NCBI RefSeq assembly: GCF_004379255.2
Contig: NC_056033.1
Coordinates: 21,878,209 to 21,942,208 of the forward strand
Origin: Salvia splendens
Lineage: Eukaryota; Streptophyta; Magnoliopsida; Lamiales; Lamiaceae
Length of the DNA stretch: 64,000 nucleotides
Reading direction: 5' to 3'
Shown here: in pieces, positions 44,667 through 58,230 of the stretch
Numbering within the stretch: the first letter of the stretch is position 1
Layout: every line of letters begins with the position of its first letter
Made by a program: the position numbers and the translations under genes
The notes under the pieces: model-generated
Told to the model about the DNA's origin: nothing
Database searches by the model: none
The model's input: the letters and a program-made list of their open reading frames with translations, nothing else

Positions 44667-47600
44667 AAAAAAGCAAAGGGGAAGGGGGGTCACAGCAACA
44701 ATGCCTCGGCGTCTAACAAAACCGAGGATTCGGATAGGATGGGGCCAGAGACAAGCCGAGGATGCCATGATCAACAAATCACTGAATTTCAGGGGGGGTC
44801 TTCACACCCACCGGGTACGAACCACCTTTGTTAATTATGTCTTTTAATTTCATGTTTTGGAAGGTTAGGGGAATCGCGAATGCGCCAACCCAAAACGTTT
44901 TGAAAAGATTAATCAAGTCTCATAATGTAATTTTTCTTGCAATAATGGAGCCGCTCACAAGCCCTAACCCGGAGAGGTTCTCTAAAGCGTTGGGGCTGGT
45001 CTATATGGGCTGGAATGCTATTGGAAAGATTTGGATTTTTGTGGAGGAGGGGGCGAGCTTTGCCACGGAGGATGACTCGGATCAGGTCCTCTCCGGTAAA
45101 TTCTCCTCACCTCGCCTTCCTAGTCACATTCATGTTTCGGCTATTTATGCTAAGTGTACAAGGACGCAAAGACAATACCTTTGGGATAAGATGAGGGACC
45201 TTCATCTCCTCACCGAAGGTTACCCATGGATGTCGGTGGAGACTTCAATTCCATTTTGATACCCCAAGATAGAGTTGGCAGCGACACCAACCGGCAAGCC
45301 GAGATGATCGACTTCGCCGAGGCCATTGAGGACTGCAGATTACTTGACCGGGATTTGAAAGGCTCGATAGTATTTTGGAGAGCGAGGCATGGACCCAGAT
45401 CTTCGAAGCCACAAGGGTCACTAACTTGCCGCGAGTATCCTCGGACAACGGACCGGTGCTGGTTAGATGTAAAAGAGCCAACAACCACACAGGAGGAAGG
45501 GCCTTTAAATTCCAAAACATGTGGATTAGTCCTAGAGTTGGAGGCAACCCACCGAGGCGGAGGGCCTCCTCAACCTCCAGATAAAGCTCGCAAGGGTAAA
45601 ATGGGCACTCAAGCGGTGGAATAGAGAAGTGTTTGGGAACATACACATGAACCTTAGGTCCATGGAGGAGAATGTGGCACTATCTCAAAGCGAGTTCGAG
45701 ACACATCCGTCACCAGAAAACAGGACACTTGTGAACAAGCTTATCGCCGAATACATACTCCTTCTCAAGATGGAGGAAGATTTTTGGCGCCAGAAAGCGG
45801 CGCTCCGATGTCTAGCGGATGGAGACAAGAATACGAGATTCTATCAAAGTTGGGTAAAACAAAAGAGGATCCGCCTGCGTATCCATAGAATCAGTGTGAA
45901 TGGGCAAGAAGTCACGGATCAGAACAAGATCAAGGATTCAGCGATCGATTTCTTCCAAAAGTTGCTTGCCCCGGCAAACCAGGAGCTCGCCGAACCAGAC
46001 CTCAATCTGATCCAACAACTCCCCCCCTAGGACCATCTGGAGGGCCTTCTTAAACCTCCGGATGAGGATGAAGTCAAGAGGGCCATTTTTGACATTTCTG
46101 GAAATAGTGCACCGGGGCCGGATAGTTTTCCAGCCACCTTTTACCAAACATGCTGGGACATCGTGGGTCCGGACGTGGTGAAGGCGGTGAGACAATTCTT
46201 TATTGGTGCTTTCCTCCCCTGAGGCATCACGGCGACGAGCATTGTTCTGATTCCTAAGAAGCATGTGCCGGAGACTTGGGGGGATTACCGGCCTATCAGC
46301 CTATGTAACGTCATCAATAAAGTCATCACAAAAATACTCACAAAGAGACTCACGCCCTTCATCCCTCGGGTTATCGCCCCGAACCAAAGTGGCTTCGTGA
46401 AGGGGCGGCTCTAAAACGACAATGCCCTCCTTGCCCAAGAGATGTTCCACGAGATACCAAGATGCGAGCCAACCCCGAATGTGGTAATTAAAATCGACAT
46501 GGTCAAGGCCTATGACCGTGTCAAATGGCCCTTCCTCCTCAAGATCCTTCGACAGATGGGCTTCTCGGAGGCATGGATCTCCTTGATTGAAAGATGCATT
46601 GGCACATGTTGGTTCTCGGTATTAGTCAATGGGGCTCCATCGGGATTCTTCAAATCCACTCGAGGGCTAAGGCAAGGAGACCCCATATCCCCGGCCTTGT
46701 TTGTGATCGCGGCAGACTACCTCTCGCGGGCGCTTGATAAGCTGATCCTGGGACATCGAGACATGACTTTCAAGGCTTCTCGACACTACATGGAGATAAG
46801 CCATCTAGCCTACGCCGATGATATCATCATTTTCACTCAAGCGGCCCCAAGATCCTTGAGACGACTGAGATCATGCCTTGATGAATATGCGAAGGTGTCG
46901 GGCCAACAAATTAACCTCACCAAGAGTAACTTCTACATCGCCGAGTGTCACAAACAATGGGCCAACTCAATCCAGATGGAAGAGGGTTTCTCACGAGGTA
47001 CATTCCCTTTCCTTTATTTAGGCGTGGCCATTTATTGTGGCGTTAAACGGACTAACATGTTTATGTTCCTTCGTGAGAAAATATCCGCAAGAATCTCCGG
47101 ATGGGCTCACCAACACCTCTCTTTTGGGGGGAGGCTGGTGCTTATCAAGAGCACTCTCGAAGCAGTGCCAATTCACATCTTTCAAGCCATTGAACCAACC
47201 GCCGGTGCTCTCAAGCAGCTGGACCAACAATTGGCTAGGTTCTTTTGGGGATCATCCAATGACTAGAAAAGGACCCATTGGATCGGATGGGACCAAGTTT
47301 GCCTTCCTACCGTCGAGGGAGGTTTAGGCATACGCAAGTTCAAAGAGGTTCTGCGAGCCTTCAGCATCAAGTTGTGGCGGCGCTTCCGTGAGCAGACCTC
47401 ACTATGGGCAAAATATATGATGACCAAATACTGCAGCAATGCTTCTCTGCTCACGGTTTGCCCTACGGGAAGAAATAGTGCAACATGGAAAAGGCTTTTA
47501 AAAGTCCGCGCCCAAGCTCAGCCTCACATTCGATGGACGGTGGGACGAGGCAAGATCTACTTTTGGGACGATATTTGGCTCGACAAAGTCGACCTTAGGG

Positions 47601-49142
47601 GATTATCTCTTGACGAAAGGGGAGACCCGAAGGCCATGGTTGAGGACTTTATCCGGAACGGGGTAAGGGACGAACCCAAGCTCCAGTTGTTGCACGCACA
47701 GGCCGGGTTGCCACAGCGGGCTATTACTCAAATTCTCGACACACCAATTGGCTCCGGAGAGCCGGATATTCCAAGGTGGAACCTCATCCGACTTGGGGAC
47801 TTCTCGCTCGCCACGGCTTGGGAGACCATTCGAACACAAAGACCCATAATCCGGGGCCTTGATGATATTTGTAAGGTTGGCCTCTCCCCCTCAATCTCAA
47901 TCTTCATTTGGAGGCTGCTATCAAACCGAATACCGGTCGACACAAAACTCCAATGGCGGATAATGGAGTTGGCATCCAAATGCCAATGCTGCCCGCGCCG
48001 TCCGGGCACTGAGTCACTCCAGCATCTCTTCATCCAAGGCTCGGGGGCAACCAGCGTTTGGAGAGAATTCGACGCCGGGTTTGAAGGGGCCACCCCACCA
48101 ATTAGGATCAATGACACCATTCCAGATAGACTTGAGGTCTGGTCACGAAGAATCCAGCAGCCAAGCAAAACACACCTCAGCCATGTCATGTCGTATCTCA
48201 TTTTGTGGTTCCTATGGGCAGAGCGGAATCGGAGCCGACATCAAATGGTACAATTCAAGCCGTTCAATGTGGTCTGGCAGGTCCAAACGTATGTCCGAAA
48301 TAGCATGGCCAATGGATCCACCAAGCCAAAACATTGGAAGGGTGTGAAGCTCAAGATGAACATACCTATCGAGGTCGAGCCGAGATTACCGAGACCACTT
48401 GCCATGCTGATCAAGAGGCAACCCCGAAATTGGCCCTGGATCAAAGTTAACCCAGACGGAGCCTATGTGGAAGCAACAGACAGAGCCAGAGGGGGAGGGA
48501 TTATCCGGGACTCCGCGGGGAAGATGATTATCGTCTTTGCCACACCTCTTAATGGCCACTCGGCCCTAGAGGCAAAGCTCAAGGCCATCCACCTAGGCTT
48601 GACCGTGGCAATGGAATTCAATCAACCAATTTGGATTGAATCAGACTCCGAGCAAGCGCTCAGACTACTCAACGGCGCAAGTCGGGGTCCGGCTCATACC
48701 CGAATGAAGTTGCACGTCTGATGATCCTCAAGCGCCAAACCGAACCTCGTGCCTCCTTCATCCACCGCGAAGGTAACAAGGCGGCTGATTTCCTCGCCAA
48801 GATGGGCATGGAGAAAGCTGAAATATACCGCATGACTAACATCACAGCCCCACGGCTCCCCAAGGCAATGATCCGCTTGGAAGAAACGGGGATCCATAAT
48901 ATCCGGGTTCGAGGAGATGGCCACAATTAGCTCCGGAACCTTCTTGGTGCTTAATTGTTTTTTGAAGAGAGAGTATGATGAGGTCCGGGGCTTGCAGGCT
49001 CGGACCTTTTACTACTCTTGCTTAATTTGTGTAGGAGTGCTACTTTTGGGCACGGCCTTGTTTTGTACATCTTTTTGCCATGAAATATAGGGATGAAGGA
49101 CCCACGAACCCTCCACCGTGAAGGTGTTTGATTAAAAAAAAA
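44667..49142 (+). mobile_element. 5'-truncated LINE, copy A3
   Basis: Close relative of A1 and A2 in the opposite orientation. It begins in the tail of ORF1, carries all of ORF2 and the 3'UTR, and ends with the hairpin (49114-49126) and a poly(A) to 49142. It starts directly after the poly(A) of LINE copy C. Its 3' end joins LINE B (49143). I found no target duplication, so the left junction may be rearranged. Confidence 0.85.
44837..48930 (+). pseudogene. LINE A3 ORF2: endonuclease, RT, RNase H
   Basis: The ATG at 44837 overlaps the end of ORF1 by 11 bases. Endonuclease motifs are MFWKVRGIANA and VGGDFNSIL. RT motifs are YRPISLCNVINKVITKIL, LRQGDPISPALFV and YADDIIIF (about 46811-46834). 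A zf-RVT block (CQCCPRRPGTESLQHLF) and RNase H (KVNPDGAY, with P for the usual T; ESDSEQAL; HREGNKAADFLAKMG) follow. Lesions include a frameshift near 45235, stops near 46030, 46222, 46413 and 47264, and a further frame change near 48715. Confidence 0.9.
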
Positions 49143-49835
49143 GTCACCGATTATTTCTTGCGTAAGAAGGACATTGTCGCTTAGGAGTCTGTCTTTGATG
49201 AATCCGCTCTGATTTGGTGCTGTGAGGGTGGGCAGTAGGGGCGCGAGTCTCTCCGAGATAACTTTGGAGATAATTTTGTTTGTAACGTTACAGAGGCTGA
49301 TCGGCCGAAAGTCCGACCACTTGTGGGGGTTGTCCTTTTTTGGTAGCAGCACAATCATGGTCGCGGTGAAGCTCCGAGGCATGTACGCCCCGTTGAAGAA
49401 ATCTCCTACTGCTGCTAAGATGTCTTCCTTAACTATCTCCCAGCAGACCTGGAAGAAGAGCGAGGAGAATCCATCTGGCCCTGGGGTGCTATCTGATGAA
49501 ATCCCGAATACCACCCTCTTAACTTCCTCCATTGTCGGCGTGTCACTCAAACTCTCGGTATCCATGTTCTCTGGCTTTGGTTTGAGGATGTTGGTGTGCG
49601 GCTCCTCAAGCGTGAGATCATCTGATGTGAGGAGGTTTCCATAGAATGTTGCTGTTGAGTTCCTTATCTCCTCTTCATTTGTGATTGCAGTATCTCCCAC
49701 TTGAATTTCATGTATGCGGAATTTGGTTCTTCTTTGTCGAGCCCAACCTTGAAAGAACTTGGTATTTCGCTCCCCCTCGACCATCCAACGAACCGCCGCC
49801 TTCTGGCGCCAAAATTCTTCTTCCATTCTGAGCCA
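49143..49835 (-). pseudogene. LINE B ORF2, reverse transcriptase part
   Basis: Divergent LINE family. On the minus strand: MEEEFWRQKAAVRWMVEGER, PGPDGFSSLFFQVCW, MIVLLPKKDNPHKWSDFRP, ISLCNVTNKIISKVISERL and APNQSGFIKDRLLSDNVLLT, stopping at EIIGDF where copy A3 abuts. It is the continuation of 57113-58131, separated from it by LINE A2. It is open throughout but lacks the catalytic YADD half. Confidence 0.85.
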
Positions 49836-50070
49836 TTTTTTTTAATCAAACACCTTTACGGTGGAGGGTTCGTGGGTCCCTCATCCCTATATTGCCAATG
49901 AAACCCAAAATTACAAAGTGTTCGGACAATTACACACAAGAGTTACACGGCAACACAAAATTAAAAGATGCACTATAGAGTAGGACGGGGACACGCCATG
50001 GCTGGCCCGACACCAAGGTACTCTACGGTATCCAATCTTGCACACGGTTCGGTGGGTCCGATCGGTAGGG

Positions 50071-53000
50071 CTATCGGGGTGGATCTGGGTCTTCTTCTTG
50101 GACGCGGAGGTTAGGGACTCCCATCTCGTCCAGCCGGAGCACAACTTTAAGAAGTCTCGGTAGGGAGCCTCCATGCATACGTTGATACTCATCTCCATTA
50201 AGGCCCATCTTTGCAAGGAGGTCCGCTGGCTTGTTCCCCTCCTGATGAATGAAGGACACCCGGATGGTAAGATTACTCTTGTGATTGGCAAGAAAAGCCA
50301 TGGCACGGCACACATGGGCCGGACCCCAATCTGGTCCATTGAGGAGTCTAACGGCTTTGGCCGCATCCGATTCAACCCAAATTGTGAGCCTGAATTCCGA
50401 GGCAAGTACCAGGCCGTGGTGGATAGCCAAGAGCTCCGCTTCAAGGGCTGAGTGGGCTTCAAGTGGGGTGGCGAAGGCTGCAAGTACCTTGCCCTCATGA
50501 TCTCGGACAACTCCGCCCCCTCCCGCTTTTCCTGACTCTTCACCAAACGCCCCATCAGTGTTAAGTTTTATCCATGGCTCATCTGGAGGATTCCACTTAA
50601 TCGGCATAACAAGCGGCCGCGGCCTCCTGATATCCGCATGGCTCGGGACGGCGATTCGCAAGTGCACGCCCTTCCAATGTTTGGGCTTCAATCTACCATT
50701 GGCCAAGCTGTTTTGGATAAACATCTGTACCTGCCAAACTACATTATAGGCCTTAAATTGGACCGATTGGTGTCGACTCCTATTTCGTTCCACCCAGAGG
50801 AACTAAAAGACAAGGTACGGCATGGCCAGGGATAGATGCATCTTACCCGGCTGTTGGGTTCGGCGAGACCATACCTCAATTCTCTCCGGGATGGTGTCAT
50901 TGAATCGGAGGGGGGGGGGCGCCTCCGTGAACCAAGAGTCAAATTCTCTCCAAACTTTTATAGCTCCCTCGCCTTGAATGAATAGGTGTTGTAGGGACTC
51001 GATGGATGGTCTAACGAGACAACATTGGCATTTGGAAGCCAACTCCATTCTCCGCCATTGGAGTTTAGTATCCACCGGTATACGATTGGAAAGGAGTCTC
51101 CAAATAAAGATAGATATGGATGAAGTTAAGCCCGCCTTCCACACATCGGCTAAGCCATGGATGATCGGCCCTCGGCACCTAGTAGTTTCCCACGTTGTCG
51201 CAAGTGAGAAATCTCCCGAACTAGAGAGTTTCCATCTCGGAATGTCCGGCCTCCCGGGGTTGATTGGCATGGCAAGGATTGTTGAGATGATCCATCGCGG
51301 CAGACCAGCTTGCTCATGTAAGACTTGTAGTTTCGGCTCATCCCATGCTCCATCTTTGATAAAGTCCGCCACAAGGGTGCGGGGGTCTCCCCTATCATCC
51401 AAGCAAGCATCCCTGATAACCGTGTTATTAAGCCATATGTCATCCCAAAAGTAGATATTTCCGAGCCCCACCAGCCACCGAACATGTGGTTGAGCTTGGC
51501 CCCGGACCCTCAATAGTCTTCTCCACGTGGGGCTATTTCTGCTCTTAGGTCTTGCAGCAAGGGAGGAGGTCTTATTACAATATTTATCCATCATATACTT
51601 GGCCCACAGGGAGTTTTGCTCCCGAAATCTCCACCACATCTTGAGGTTGAACGTGCGTAACACTTCCTTAAACTTCCGAACACCGAGTCCTCCCTTAGAA
51701 GTAGGTCGGCATATTTGGTCCCAACCGATCCAGTGTGTCTTTTTCTTCTCGGAGGTAGAGCCCCAAAAGAATCGAGCCATTTGTTGATCAAATTGCTTCA
51801 GAGCCTCGGCCGTTGGTTCAATAGCCTGGAAGATGTGGATCGGCACAGCCTCAAGGGTACTCTTGATGAGCGTTAGACGTCCCCCAAAAGATAGATGTCT
51901 GTGGGCCCATCCTGAGACCCTAGCGGCGATCTTTTCCCGGAGGAACATGAACATATCTGAACGTTTTACACCACGATAGAGAGGAACTCCCATGTAAAGG
52001 AAAGGGAAGGTACCTCGGGAGAAGCCTCCTTTACTCTGTATTGCATTCGCCCAACCTTCATGTTTCTCGGCAATATAAAAGTTGCTCTTGCCAAGATTAA
52101 TTTGCTGCCCCCGAAACTTCAGCGTAGTGGTCAAGACAAGCTCTAAGTCTCCACAATGGGGTCGCGGCCGCTTGCGTGAAAATGATGATGTCGTCGGCAT
52201 ACGCAAGGTGGCTGATCTCCATGCATCCCCGAGTCGCCTTGAAAGTCATTCCCTTTTGCCCCAAAATAAGCTTATCAAGGGCTCTCGAGAGGTAATCCGC
52301 CGGTATCACTAACAGGGCTGGGGAGATGGGGTCTCCTTGACGCAGTCCCCGCGAGGATTTGAAGAAGCCCGCCAGTGCACCATTTACTAGAACGGAGAAC
52401 TAACATGTGCTAATGCATCTTTCAATCAGCAAAATCCAAGCATCCGGGAATCCCATCTTACTAAGGACTTTAAGTAAGAATGGCCACTGGACCCGATCGT
52501 AAGCCTTAGCCATATCAATCTTAATCGCAACATTTGGGGCTGGGGAGCATCTGGCTAACTCGTGGAACATTTCTTGCGCCAAAAGCACATTGTCGTTTAG
52601 GAGCCTTCCTTTCACGAAGCCACTTTGGTTGGGGGCGATAACCTGCGGCAAAAACGGCGTTAGCCTTTTAACAAGCATCTTTGTGATTACCTTATTGATA
52701 ACGTTGCAAAGGCTGATGGGCCGGTAGTCCCCCCAAGTCCTAGGGGCTGACTTCTTAGGAATTAACACGATGCTCGTAGCAGTGATGCTTCGAGGAAGGA
52801 AAGCCCCGAGAAAGAATTGGTCGATGGCTCCCTCCACATCCGGCCCCACGGTCTCCCAGCAAGCTTGAAAGAAGGTAGCCGTGAAGCCGTCCGGCCCCAG
52901 CGCACTGTTTCTAGAAATATCAAAGACGGCTCCTTTAATTTCTTCCGAAACTGGAGTCTTGGAGAGGTCTTCCAGTTGATCCGAGGGGGGCAGGTGATGT

Positions 53001-54242
53001 AGGAGGTCAAGGTCCGGGACGGCAAGATCCGGGCATTCAGGCGCAAGAAGGCCTTGGAAGAAGTTGGCTGCCGAGTTCCTAATCTCCGTTTCATCCGTAA
53101 GCTCTTGTCCATTCTCTTCAATCCTATGGATTCTCAACCTGGTCCTTTTTTGTTTGACCCAGCTTTGGAAGAACCTGGTGTTGTTATCACCTTCCGCAAG
53201 CCACCTCAAAGTCGCCTTTTGACGCCAAAAATCTTCCTCCATTTTAAGCGATAGGATGTAGTTAGCAATGAGCTTGTTCATCTCCGTTCTGTTACTCGGT
53301 GTTGGCTCCTCTTCAAATTTGGCTTTGGCCACGACAATGCTTTCCTCGAGATTTCTGAGGTTAATATGAACATTCCCAAACACCTCCTTGTTCCACACTT
53401 TGAGGGCCTTTTTGAGCCTTGAAAGTTTGATTTGAAGATTTAGTAGCCCGTCCGCCTCGGTAGGGTGCGCCCAATTTTCACGTACAAAACCAGCAAACCC
53501 CTCGTGCCTTAGCCACATATTTTGGAATCGGAAGGCCCTCCCCCCCCGTTGGGGAATTCATCAGCTTACATCGAGCTAGGACCGGCCCATGGTCGGAGGA
53601 GACCCGAGGGAGGTTGGTCACTCTTGTTCCCTCGAACTCTAGGGCCCTTGCTTCGTTCACCATCACCCTATCCAGCCTTTCGAATAGCCCATTTTTGGCC
53701 CAAGTGAATTACGAGCCATCATAGCCCGGGTCAAGGAGTCGACACTCCTCAATAGCTTCCGCAAAAACAATCATCTCCGCTAGGCGGTTTGTATTACTTC
53801 CAACTCTTTCCCGGGGAGAGAGGATGGTATTGAAGTCCCCCCCGATCATCCATGGCACACCATCATCAATGCACGCAATCTCTCTTATTTGGTCCCAAAG
53901 ATCATGTCTCTCCCCTCGAGTGCACTTGGCATATACAGCCGAGATCAAGATAGGATTTGGAAGCCGAGGACACGAGAACCTCCCATGGAGAATTTGCTCC
54001 GCGTCCACCTCAATCTCAAAGGTAGCTCCCTCCTCCACAAAAATCCAGATCTTCCCATTTGAATTCGAGCATTTGAAGGTCAGCCTTAGAGCTCTAGAGA
54101 ACCACTCCGGGTTTGGAGTAGTGAGAGGCTCCAAAATAGCAAGAAAAATAATATGGTAAGTGTCAATTATTCTTTTGAGGACGTTTTGGGTTGACGCATT
54201 CGCGATCCCCCTAGCGTTCCAAAATAAGAAATTGAGTGACAT
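50071..54242 (-). pseudogene. LINE A2 ORF2: endonuclease, RT, RNase H
   Basis: The ATG is at 54242 (MSLNFLFWNARGIANA). The endonuclease box WMIGGDFNTIL and SDHGPVLARC are intact. RT has YRPISLCNVINKVITKML, APNQSGFVKGRLLNDN, LRQGDPISPALLV and YADDIIIF (about 52180-52203). A zf-RVT block (CQCCLVRPSIESLQHLF) and RNase H (KLNTDGAF, ALEAELLAI, VESDAAKAV, HQEGNKPADLLAKMG) follow. It is interrupted by in-frame stops at 53709, 52400 and 50803, a frameshift in a C-run at about 53540, and another near 52110. Confidence 0.9.
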
Positions 54243-54244
54243 GA

Positions 54245-57035
54245 TTAACAAGAAAGGTCCTTACCCGGCAGGCTTGAAGTCCCCCTTTGAAATGCGACAA
54301 TTGGTAAAGCATCTCCATCACCATCTAGGCCGATCTCCTTAAGGGGAGACTTTGCGCCTATGTTATCAATGTTAGGAGGCATCTCATGATCCAAGTCATC
54401 CTCCCTTTCTAACTCGTCCTCCCCGAAGCCCTCATTTTCCATAAGAGAGAAGTATCGATTGGCGGACATGAAGTTTTGGGAGCCTTGTTCACCCCCATCC
54501 TTAGTCTTTGCGGGTTGGCCACTCTTCGGTCCCTCAGGGTCGGATGAAATCCGACCCTCGGCATAGCCTCTGTGTGATCCCCCGCGACCCCCTCCTCTGG
54601 GAAAAGGATCTAAATGCCGAGCCTCTACTAAGATTGAAGCCCCCTCGGCCACCTCGTCCCTCATCCCCGGCTCGGGAGACGGGCGCCGTGCCACTCCCAT
54701 CTTGCAACTCGCCCATGATGTCCGGCCCCGACCACTCCCGGTTCAAGGGGACACTTTTATTCGGGATCCTACTCAGTTGTTCCTCCATTTCCTTAGCTTT
54801 CCCTTGATGTGTCCGGTCCTTATGATTCGTTATTACGGTTTCCCCTTGCGATCCATGGCCCACATGGTGTTGTTGTTTCGGCGTAACGTTGTTGTAGTTC
54901 CTCTTCAGGGGTCGCTCCGCCTTGCCCGCCGCATAGCAAACCTCACTTCTATGGCCGACATGCCTACATTCCATGCAATAGGCTGGGATCTTATCCCACT
55001 TTACTTGTTGTATCGTCTCACGGCCACAAATAATTTCCTCGGGTGGAGGCTTTGTGATGTCAATCTCAACGCTAATACGAGCAAAAGAGAGTCTTGACTT
55101 GTTGGCCATCGCACGATCCACTTGTATAGGGTTTCCGAGAAGTTTGCCAATGGCAAATAGGGCAGCATGGTCGAATAGGTGAATAGGGAGGCCGATAAGA
55201 TTGCACCAAATTGCCGCGACCAGGGACTCGCAATATGCATCAAAATCCGGGGACCATTTGAAAACTCTCATGGGGTGACGATCAATGAACCTTACCGGAG
55301 TACCTTTCGGTCCACTAAGCAATCGGGCATAATCCGCCATGTCCTCAAATTGAACAAGAATATGCTTGGCATTAATGTATTTCCAAGTGAAACCATGACT
55401 AAATTTGATATTATCTAAAGCCTTTTGTATGTGATGCGAAGCGGGAATGGAATGAGAGAACTTACCAACAATGTCATGACCAAGGCTCGTGGCTAACTTT
55501 TGGATTTCCGATCAGGAGAAATAGATTGTCGGGATGTCGTTTGACATAGTTGCAAGGCCGATGCTTTGGATCTTTTCCGGTTCGAAGACCTTCGGCCCTT
55601 TGAGGCTCGGGGATTCTCGGACCATATCAGCTATGGTCTTCGGAGCGCTTGAGTTTCCCACGGCCGCCGCATCTCCTTCGGGCCGAGAGTTTGTCAATGG
55701 GTTCTTGTTCCGAGCCACCCATGCATTACCATTCTTCTCGGCACAAGCCGCACCTTGGGGTCTGTGGGCCTCGGCAAATTCGGTCATTATCGTGTCAATT
55801 TGGTGTATTTTCGAGCCGACATCCGGGAGTTGGTTCGAAGCTGCCAAGGGAATCTTGTTAAGGGCCGAGGAGCTCACCTTGTCCCGAGAGGGGTACTCGT
55901 CGAGATTTGGTTGCTGGCTCGGATGCGGTCGACCATTTTCGAACACATCTCGAATTTTCCGTGTTCTACCGCATTCAAGAGGAGGGAAATCCTCCAATGA
56001 TGGGCCCGTAGCAGCCAAGGAGGGTTCCGAGGTCAGACCGGACACCCATGGAAGTTGAAAGCACGGTCCGGCATTCTTGGTACGGACCACCGACTGGTTG
56101 TCGATGCAAAGCGGTTGCGCCGCCATGGAGTCTAGCATCTCCGGCGTGTCTAGGGACACAAGGTTCAGGATGGGGTCGTTTTTTGGCAGCACATAGGCTG
56201 CAACGGCTTGTTCATCATGTGATGGCTCGGTTTGGAGAGCCACCAAACTACTTTCAGAAAGTGATTTTGTTGTTGTATCCATTTCGGGCAGTTTGACTTC
56301 CACATCCCCCAAGGACACTTGTACTTCGGTTGTACCCTTTACCACGCGCCTTGGACTATGAGGATCCTTAGCCATGGCTTCGCTGACGAAGTCTTCATCA
56401 ACGTCGGGGTCGTGAGCCGGTTCCGGCGCCGCCGTGGCTGCTCCGTCGCTGAAAAGTGCTCCGTCAGGCGAAGAGTTCTTCACGTGTAGAGATGAGAGTT
56501 CGGGCTCCATCGGAATAGACTTCCCCCCGTCCTCCGGTTTGTTGTCATCTTCATCGTCCAACCCTTGGCCGGACATATCCTTGGCCAGATTTAGCTCCTC
56601 CAAGAGATTTTTCTTATACTTAGAGCTCCTTGTTATGTTCTCTTCTTCTTCTTTAGCCGCGGCTCTCTTGAATTTCGGCTTGGCCCATGGGGAGGGAGTA
56701 GTGATGAACTGTTTATTCCCTATGCCTTTCATGGTCTGCCTTGGAGTCGACCTCCTCAGCCTCAAGCGCTCACCAACGCTCCTCCGAGCTTCCTTCTTGT
56801 ATATGGAAGCATTTGTTATGGCCTCTCCGGCAGATTGAAAGACGGCCTCCGGGGGGGCTCTCGTTGGGGTCGGGTTCCTCCATAGGTGTAGGGCACGTTT
56901 CGCTTCGGTGGTGTTGGCGGCGGGGAGGTCGCCGGTGACCGTTCGGTGGTGTCCGGACCCCCTAGGATGGTAGAGGGAGTGCCGGGTATACCGTACGACG
57001 GTGGTGGCCGCCAGTGACCGTTTTTGTACGTGCAA
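54245..57035 (-). pseudogene. LINE A2 ORF1 (DUF4283-like domain, CCHC knuckle)
   Basis: The open stretch 55512-57035 encodes an N-terminal low-complexity region of about 500 residues. I see no in-frame ATG until MKGIGNKQF near 56734, so the start is uncertain. After an in-frame TGA (55512) the DUF4283-type domain follows (VGKFSHSIPASHHIQKAL, FTWKYINAKHILVQ, AIWCNLIGLPIHLFD). The knuckle is CMECRHVGHRSEVC. A frameshift near 54600 leads to an acidic tail. Confidence 0.85.
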
Positions 57036-57112
57036 GGCTTAGAGAGAGAAACTAGAGAGGGGCGAGAGGATTTGGCTGATTGGTCGACTGTTGTTGTTCT
57101 TTGTGATGTTGT

Positions 57113-58131
57113 TTCTTCCATTATGAGCCATAGCAGATACTCCGTTGTTTTTGTGTTGAAGCACTCTTTGTTTTCAGCCGATGGAACCATTTCATAATTG
57201 GTCTGAGCATTAGCAGCCTCTAGCTCTGCATTTTTGAGGTATACGAACAAATTCCCAAACACTTCCTTGTTCCATCGTTTCAGTCCCTCTTTGACTAGCC
57301 CCAGTTTGATTTGTAGACTTTTCATTCCGAGGAATCCAGTTTCCACGTTCTATAATCTCTTGATTTCCTCGAGGAATAAGTGATGTCTGGTCCAGATGAC
57401 TTGGAATCTAAAAGGGCATCTTCCTCTGGTTCCCGACTCCTTGGTACGGATCAAGAGTGGCCCATGGTCCGATACAATCCTTGGCAAGACCGAGACTCTT
57501 GTTGCATCGAAGCTAGTTGCCCAGCCTTCGTTGATGAGGACTCTATCAAGCCTTTCAAAGAGTTCCCCCCTCGCCCAAGTGAACAAGGGACCATCATGCC
57601 GGGGGTCAAGTAGATGGCAGTCGCTAATTGCCTCTACAAAATCCAACATTTCCATTGACTTGGTCCTCGACACCTCCGATGCTCCACCCCGTCTTTCCAT
57701 TTCATTTAAATAGATATTGAAATCTTCCCCTACTGCCCACGACTGCTCCTCCATCCCTTCTGCAATGTCACGTAAAGATTCCCACAGAGGTACTCTGCCC
57801 CCCCCCCCCGAGAGCATTTGCCGTAGACCACAGATATGAAGATTGGCTTTCTGAAGCAGCTAGCTGTGACCTGCACGTGGATCATTTGTTCTATATCAAT
57901 CAAGGCCTCTACCTTCCATTCTCGCTCCGCAAAGACCCATATTTTATTGGACATGTTCCCCCCTTTGAATTCCAGTTTGGCCAGCCTGCAGGTCTCTGGT
58001 CTCGGTAGAGTTATTGGCTCGATTACAGCAACGAAGGACAATTTATGTAGTATAATTAAATGATTTAGCACACTCTGGGTCTTAGCATTAGCCATGCCTC
58101 GTGCGTTCCAAATCATTAAGCTTTGCATCAA
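57113..58131 (-). pseudogene. LINE B ORF2, endonuclease part
   Basis: On the minus strand: MIWNARGMANAKTQSVLNHL at the start, WAVGEDFNIYLNE (canonical GGDFN is GEDFN here), FTWARGELFERLDRVLINEG and SDHGPLLIRTK, then the linker (RWNKEVFGNLF). A frameshift lies in a C-run at about 57799-57809 and an in-frame stop at 57350. It continues in 49143-49835. Confidence 0.85.
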
Positions 58132-58230
58132 GGTTCAATTACACTAACTTCGGGGCAGATTGCCCCTCTGTCAATAGTAGTGGTTCTTTCCCTGTTTTCA
58201 ACTTGGCTGCCCGGGCTATGATCTCCCTTG

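Larger units (their letters stand above)
49836..57112 (-). mobile_element. full-length L1-type LINE, copy A2, inside LINE B
   Basis: 7.3 kb, bounded by an 18-bp target duplication with one mismatch: TTCTTCCATTCTGAGCCA (49818-49835) and TTCTTCCATTATGAGCCA (57113-57130). On the minus strand it ends with the hairpin (49851-49863) and a poly(A). Removing it joins LINE B's WLIMEE with MEEEFWRQKAA. Its layout is the same as A1, but the sequence is clearly diverged from it. Confidence 0.92.
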
